A program made the translations under genes and the position numbers. From positions 186,001 through 250,000 of the forward strand of contig NZ_JAHZSU010000001.1 in NCBI RefSeq assembly GCF_019457945.1: a DNA stretch of 64,000 bases. Direction: 5' to 3'. Origin of the DNA: Ornithinimicrobium laminariae (GTDB taxonomy: Bacteria; Actinomycetota; Actinomycetes; Actinomycetales; Dermatophilaceae). This document shows positions 60,981 to 64,000 of the stretch, one piece after another. The first letter of the stretch is position 1; each line of letters opens with the position of its first letter. The notes beneath the pieces were generated by a model. It was not told the DNA's origin. It ran no database searches and saw only the letters and a list, made by a program, of their open reading frames with translations.

Positions 60981-61904
60981 CTAGACGCGAACGTAACGAC
61001 GCAGGGCGAACCAAGAGGTGATGACCGCCAGCAAGACGGCCCCACCGACCAGGAAGGGGGCTAAAAAGAAGAGTTCTGAAGTGCCGATCAAGCTGACCAA
61101 ACCGCTCTGCCCAGCTAGGAGGTCGGATAGGTAACCGGTGATGCCGTACTCGACGACGCCGTACAGGAGGGCTAGAGCCAACAGGCTGCCAAGCAGCGTG
61201 GCGAGGACTGTCTCGATAATGAACGGGACGTACAGCGTGAACGCGCTGGCGCCCACCATCCGCATGATGTTGGTTTCTCGACGGCGAGACCACGCGGTCA
61301 ACCTGATGGTCGTGCCGATCAGCAACAGAGCACAGATCAGCATGGCCACAGCCAGTGCAACCGCCCCAAAGGTCACGACATTGAGGAACGCAGCCAGACG
61401 CTGGACCAGGTCACGCTGGTCCACGACATCGTCGACGCCGGGCGTGCCCTGGAAAGCACCGGCGATGACGTCGTACTTGCTGGGGTCCGACAATTGCACC
61501 CGGAAACTCTCCGGGATGGCCTCTTGCGGGATGGTGTCCAGGGCTGGGGAATTGCGGAACTGCTCCCGGAATCGGTCGTATGCCTCGTCATTGGACTCAT
61601 AGAAATAGTCCTCAACCAACGGACTGAGGCTCTCTAGGTCACTCTCGATCTGGTCACGCTGCTCTTGCGTGGCAGCACCCCCGACACAAGCAGCTACTTC
61701 GGTAGCGTTCGGAGTGCACAAGAAGATCGTGACCTGGACCCGGTCATACCAATAGCCCTTGGATAGCGATGCTTGCTGTTGTGCGAGCAAGCCGCCACCC
61801 ATGAAGAACACCGAAACCATGGTGACGAGCACGACGGAGACAAACATTGCGGTGTTGCGGCGCAGCCCATTGGCCACCTCACCAAAGAGGAACCCTAATC
61901 TCAC
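60981..61904 (-). CDS. ftsX: Cell-division ABC transporter permease FtsX
   Basis: The 307-residue product has one N-terminal membrane helix (AMFVSVVLVTMVSVFFMGGGLL), an extracellular domain (about 50-190, with two Cys in FLCTPNATEVAACVGG) and three C-terminal helices. FtsX passes ATP-driven signals from FtsE to periplasmic or wall hydrolases. Its ATG overlaps the ftsE stop (ATGA). The following M23 gene is a plausible target. Confidence 0.95.
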   Translation of the reverse strand: MRLGFLFGEVANGLRRNTAMFVSVVLVTMVSVFFMGGGLLAQQQASLSKGYWYDRVQVTIFLCTPNATEVAACVGGAATQEQRDQIESDLESLSPLVEDYFYESNDEAYDRFREQFRNSPALDTIPQEAIPESFRVQLSDPSKYDVIAGAFQGTPGVDDVVDQRDLVQRLAAFLNVVTFGAVALAVAMLICALLLIGTTIRLTAWSRRRETNIMRMVGASAFTLYVPFIIETVLATLLGSLLALALLYGVVEYGITGYLSDLLAGQSGLVSLIGTSELFFLAPFLVGGAVLLAVITSWFALRRYVRV

Positions 61905-62605
61905 GAGCCCTCCCCTACCTGTGTGTCGACATACTGGCCATCGGCTTGGTCTCGGATGATCACGCCATCGCTGAGTTGGACGACTCGTTTGCGGAAGGTG
62001 TCGACAATCGTGGTGTCGTGCGTGGCCATCACCACAGTGGTGCCTGAACGATTAATCCGATCCAAGATGGCCACGATCTCTTGGCTAGTTTCTGGGTCGA
62101 GATTTCCGGTGGGCTCATCGGCCAGCAGGATCGGCGGCTTGTTCACCATGGCTCTGGCAATCGCAACTCGCTGCTGCTCGCCACCGGAGAGCTCGTGTGG
62201 CAATCGCTTGCCTTTGCCTTCGAGCCCGACCAGCTCCAGCGTCTCGGGGACCAACTGCTTGATCATGTGTGGCTTGGTCCCCAAGACCTGCAACACGTAG
62301 GCGACGTTCTGATAGACGGTCTTGCCAGAAAGCAGGCGGAAGTCTTGAAAGACCGTCCCCACTCCCCTGCGCAGCCGCGGCACATGCCGTCGTGGCATGG
62401 TGCTGAGGTCATTGCCAGCGACCAGGACCCGACCCTTGGTGACCGCACGCTCCAAGATGATTAACCGAATCAGGGAGGACTTGCCCGAGCCAGAAACTCC
62501 CACCACAAAGACAAACTCTCCGCGCTGGATGTCGACCGAGACATCATCGAGCGCCCAAGGATCGCCCTTGGCGTACCGCACGCTGACATTTTCCAGAGTG
62601 ATCAT
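61901..62605 (-). CDS. ftsE: Cell-division ABC transporter ATP-binding protein FtsE
   Basis: The 234-residue product is an ABC ATPase with Walker A GVSGSGKSSLIRL, Q-loop VFQDFRLL, signature LSGGEQQRVAIARAM and Walker B ILLADEPTGNLDPE. The N-terminal VSVRYAKGDPWALDDVSVDI is typical of FtsE. The start has no strong ribosome binding site. A 176-base gap separates it from prfB. Confidence 0.95.
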   Translation of the reverse strand: MITLENVSVRYAKGDPWALDDVSVDIQRGEFVFVVGVSGSGKSSLIRLIILERAVTKGRVLVAGNDLSTMPRRHVPRLRRGVGTVFQDFRLLSGKTVYQNVAYVLQVLGTKPHMIKQLVPETLELVGLEGKGKRLPHELSGGEQQRVAIARAMVNKPPILLADEPTGNLDPETSQEIVAILDRINRSGTTVVMATHDTTIVDTFRKRVVQLSDGVIIRDQADGQYVDTQVGEGS

Positions 62606-62728
62606 GAGTTATCGAAAACTGCCTGACGGATCGGGGGCATCGGTCGGGCCCGCTCACCCAGCACAAGCCAGGCAAGAATGAACCACACACGATGTTACGT
62701 GTGGGACCTGTGTGACTGCAGCAACCTC

Positions 62729-62756
62729 ACGTGACCGGCGTTGCGGAAACGTGACC
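62729..62756. promoter_or_regulatory. Direct repeat ACGTGACC before ftsE
   Basis: ACGTGACC occurs at 62729-62736 and again at 62749-62756, exactly 20 bases apart, which is close to two helical turns. It lies in the prfB-ftsE gap, 124-151 bases before the ftsE start. A further inverted repeat (CCACAC with GTGTGG) is at about 62683-62703. These could be operator sites for a regulator of ftsEX. The repeats are seen; a function is inferred. Confidence 0.35.
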
Positions 62757-62781
62757 CTTGAAGGCTTGCTTTTTGCCCGAC

Positions 62782-63894
62782 CTACTCGGCGTCGCGCTCT
62801 TGCGAACGCTTCCACCGGATGCCGGCTTCGATGAAACTGTCGATCTCACCATCGAGAATGACCGATGCGTTACCAGACTCTTGTGCCGTGCGCAGGTCCT
62901 TGACCATTTGGTATGGGTGCAAGACGTAGGACCGCATCTGATCACCCCAAGAGGCCTTGATGTCGCCAGCCATTTCCTTCTTGGTGGCGTGCTCCTCAGC
63001 CTTCTTCAACAACAGCAGCCGAGACTGCATGACACGAAGTGCTGCCGCGCGGTTCTGGATCTGGGACTTCTCGTTTTGCATCGACACGACGGTGCCAGTA
63101 GGGATGTGCGTCATCCGGACGGCCGAGTCAGTGGTGTTGACCGACTGCCCACCGGGACCCGATGAGCGGAAGACGTCGACCTTGAGGTCGTTGTCCGGGA
63201 TTTCGATACTGTCAGTAGTCTCGATCAGCGGAATGACCTCCACCGCAGCAAACGAGGTCTGGCGGCGACCCTGGTTATCGAATGGGCTAATCCGAACGAG
63301 GCGGTGGGTGCCAGCTTCAACGGACAACGTGCCGAAAGCGTAAGGGACCTTAACCTCAAACGTGGCGGACTTCAGCCCGGCCTCTTCGGCATACGAAGTG
63401 TCGAGCACGGTCGTGGGATAGTCGTGCCGCTCGGCCCAACGCAGGTACATCCGCAAGAGCATCTCGGCCCAGTCGGCCGCATCAACGCCACCGGCGCCCG
63501 AGCGAATCGTCACAACCGCTTCGCGCTCGTCAAATTCACCATTCAACAGGGTGCGGACCTCAAGTTGATCGACGTCCTTGCGTAGCGACGACAGTTCATT
63601 CTCGGCCTCAGCCAGCGCTGCGGGATCTGACTCCTCTGTGGCGAGTTCGACCAGGATTTCTAACTCGTCAATACGGTCACCCATGCCGACGATGCGGTCG
63701 CGCTCGCTGTTCGCCCGGGAGAGTTGAGAGGTCACCTTTTGGGCGTGATCGACGTCATCCCAGAGGTCGGGAGCGGACGCCTGTTCTTCGAGGTCAGCGA
63801 TACTGGCCGCAAGACGATCCAAGTCGGTCACCTGCGAGACCGTCAGCATGGTCGCCCGCAGGTTTTTTAGTTCGGTCTCAAAGTCAACAGCCAC
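62782..63894 (-). CDS. prfB: Peptide chain release factor 2
   Basis: RF2 reads UGA and UAA stop codons. The 370-residue product has the anticodon-like tripeptide in [15 protein letters not shown] (SPF) and the GGQ motif in [17 protein letters not shown]. The frame is continuous from the GTG start, so no programmed frameshift at an early UGA is needed. The adjacent ftsE-ftsX-smpB order matches other actinobacteria. The ribosome binding site is weak. Confidence 0.95.
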   Translation of the reverse strand: MAVDFETELKNLRATMLTVSQVTDLDRLAASIADLEEQASAPDLWDDVDHAQKVTSQLSRANSERDRIVGMGDRIDELEILVELATEESDPAALAEAENELSSLRKDVDQLEVRTLLNGEFDEREAVVTIRSGAGGVDAADWAEMLLRMYLRWAERHDYPTTVLDTSYAEEAGLKSATFEVKVPYAFGTLSVEAGTHRLVRISPFDNQGRRQTSFAAVEVIPLIETTDSIEIPDNDLKVDVFRSSGPGGQSVNTTDSAVRMTHIPTGTVVSMQNEKSQIQNRAAALRVMQSRLLLLKKAEEHATKKEMAGDIKASWGDQMRSYVLHPYQMVKDLRTAQESGNASVILDGEIDSFIEAGIRWKRSQERDAE

Positions 63895-63940
63895 GAGCCA
63901 ACAGCCTACGCGCTCCCCATACCGGGCGTGTCCGCCCCAA

Positions 63941-64000
63941 CTAGCTAGCGACGGCAGACTTGTCGGCTGAAACCGACGAACTCACCTGAGTCATCAGCCA
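63941..64000 (-). CDS. C-terminal end of an unidentified minus-strand ORF
   Basis: Reading on the minus strand from the window edge, a frame encodes [19 protein letters not shown] and ends with TAG at 63941-63943. It would lie 46 bases before prfB on the same strand. Only 19 residues are visible, without a recognisable domain; it may be real or a chance open frame. Confidence 0.3.
   Translation of the reverse strand, partial: WLMTQVSSSVSADKSAVAS

Overview
The window is a chromosomal housekeeping stretch from an actinobacterium. The evidence is gene order and family content: rpsP-khpA-rimM-trmD-rplS-lepB-rnhB-DUF2469-yraN-comM-dprA; ffh-ftsY-smc; acyP-mutM-rnc-rpmF-DUF177-coaD-rsmD-recG-DAK2; thiL-DUF3515-ddl-gpsA-plsC; gltX with its tRNAs; and prfB-ftsE-ftsX-smpB-ssrA. 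As I recall, this order is close to that in mycobacteria and streptomycetes. A mycothiol-type DsbA-fold reductase, an F420 guanylyltransferase (CofC/FbiD), DUF2017, DUF3039, DUF2469, DUF3515 and DUF2510 proteins point the same way. Base composition looks moderately G+C rich (not calculated). I see no insertion sequence, prophage, CRISPR array, rRNA or integron.

Layout. 1-1.8 kb (minus): cdsA (cut by the window edge), frr, pyrH. 1.8-6.3 kb (plus): a NAD regulator of the COG4111/NrtR-like kind followed by nadA-nadB-nadC, with palindromic candidate operators before nadA. This block sits inside the normally contiguous rpsB-tsf-pyrH-frr-cdsA series, whose upstream half (tsf, rpsB) resumes at 6.4-8.1 kb. 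8.4-10.5 kb (plus): a class I/II aminotransferase and xerC. 10.5-19.1 kb (minus): an M23 peptidase, then dprA-comM-yraN-DUF2469-rnhB-lepB-rplS and trmD-rimM-khpA-rpsP; TrmD carries a C-terminal GNAT domain. 19.4-23.3 kb: a Roadblock protein with a long disordered N-terminus, diverging from a short Hsp90, and an amidohydrolase. 23.3-39.9 kb (minus): ffh, ftsY, a small membrane protein, a DsbA-like protein, smc, a VOC protein, acyP, mutM, rnc, rpmF, DUF177, coaD, rsmD, recG, a DAK2 kinase and YjbQ. 40-46.3 kb: rpmB, thiL, a stand-alone AsnC-type ligand domain, DUF3515, ddl, gpsA, plsC, cofC, a small CSD-like ORF and HU. 46.6-48.5 kb: tRNA-Glu, tRNA-Gln and gltX. 48.6-51.4 kb: DUF2017 and clpS facing pncB-pncA. 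51.4-58.3 kb: a DUF2510-RDD membrane protein, an SF2 helicase, DUF3039, YqgE, a VanZ-like protein, malic enzyme, trxA and an EamA exporter. 58.4-64 kb (minus): ssrA, smpB, an EnvC-like M23 protein, ftsX, ftsE, prfB and the tail of one more ORF.

Functionally the window covers translation (S2, EF-Ts, RRF, S16, L19, L32, L28, RF2, GluRS, tmRNA/SmpB), the SRP pathway (Ffh, FtsY, LepB), chromosome biology (SMC, RecG, XerC, DprA, MutM, HU), cell-wall and division functions (Ddl, FtsEX with a periplasmic-type hydrolase) and a full NAD supply set: de novo (nadABC), salvage (pncA, pncB) and a dedicated regulator.

The most notable points are the NAD module placed between tsf and pyrH with its repeated TGCT/AGCA half-sites, the TrmD-GNAT fusion, the divergent Hsp90/Roadblock pair, the non-lysine-rich HU tail and several uncatalogued hairpins in ribosomal-protein leaders. 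I did not find strong evidence for an entirely new multi-gene system.
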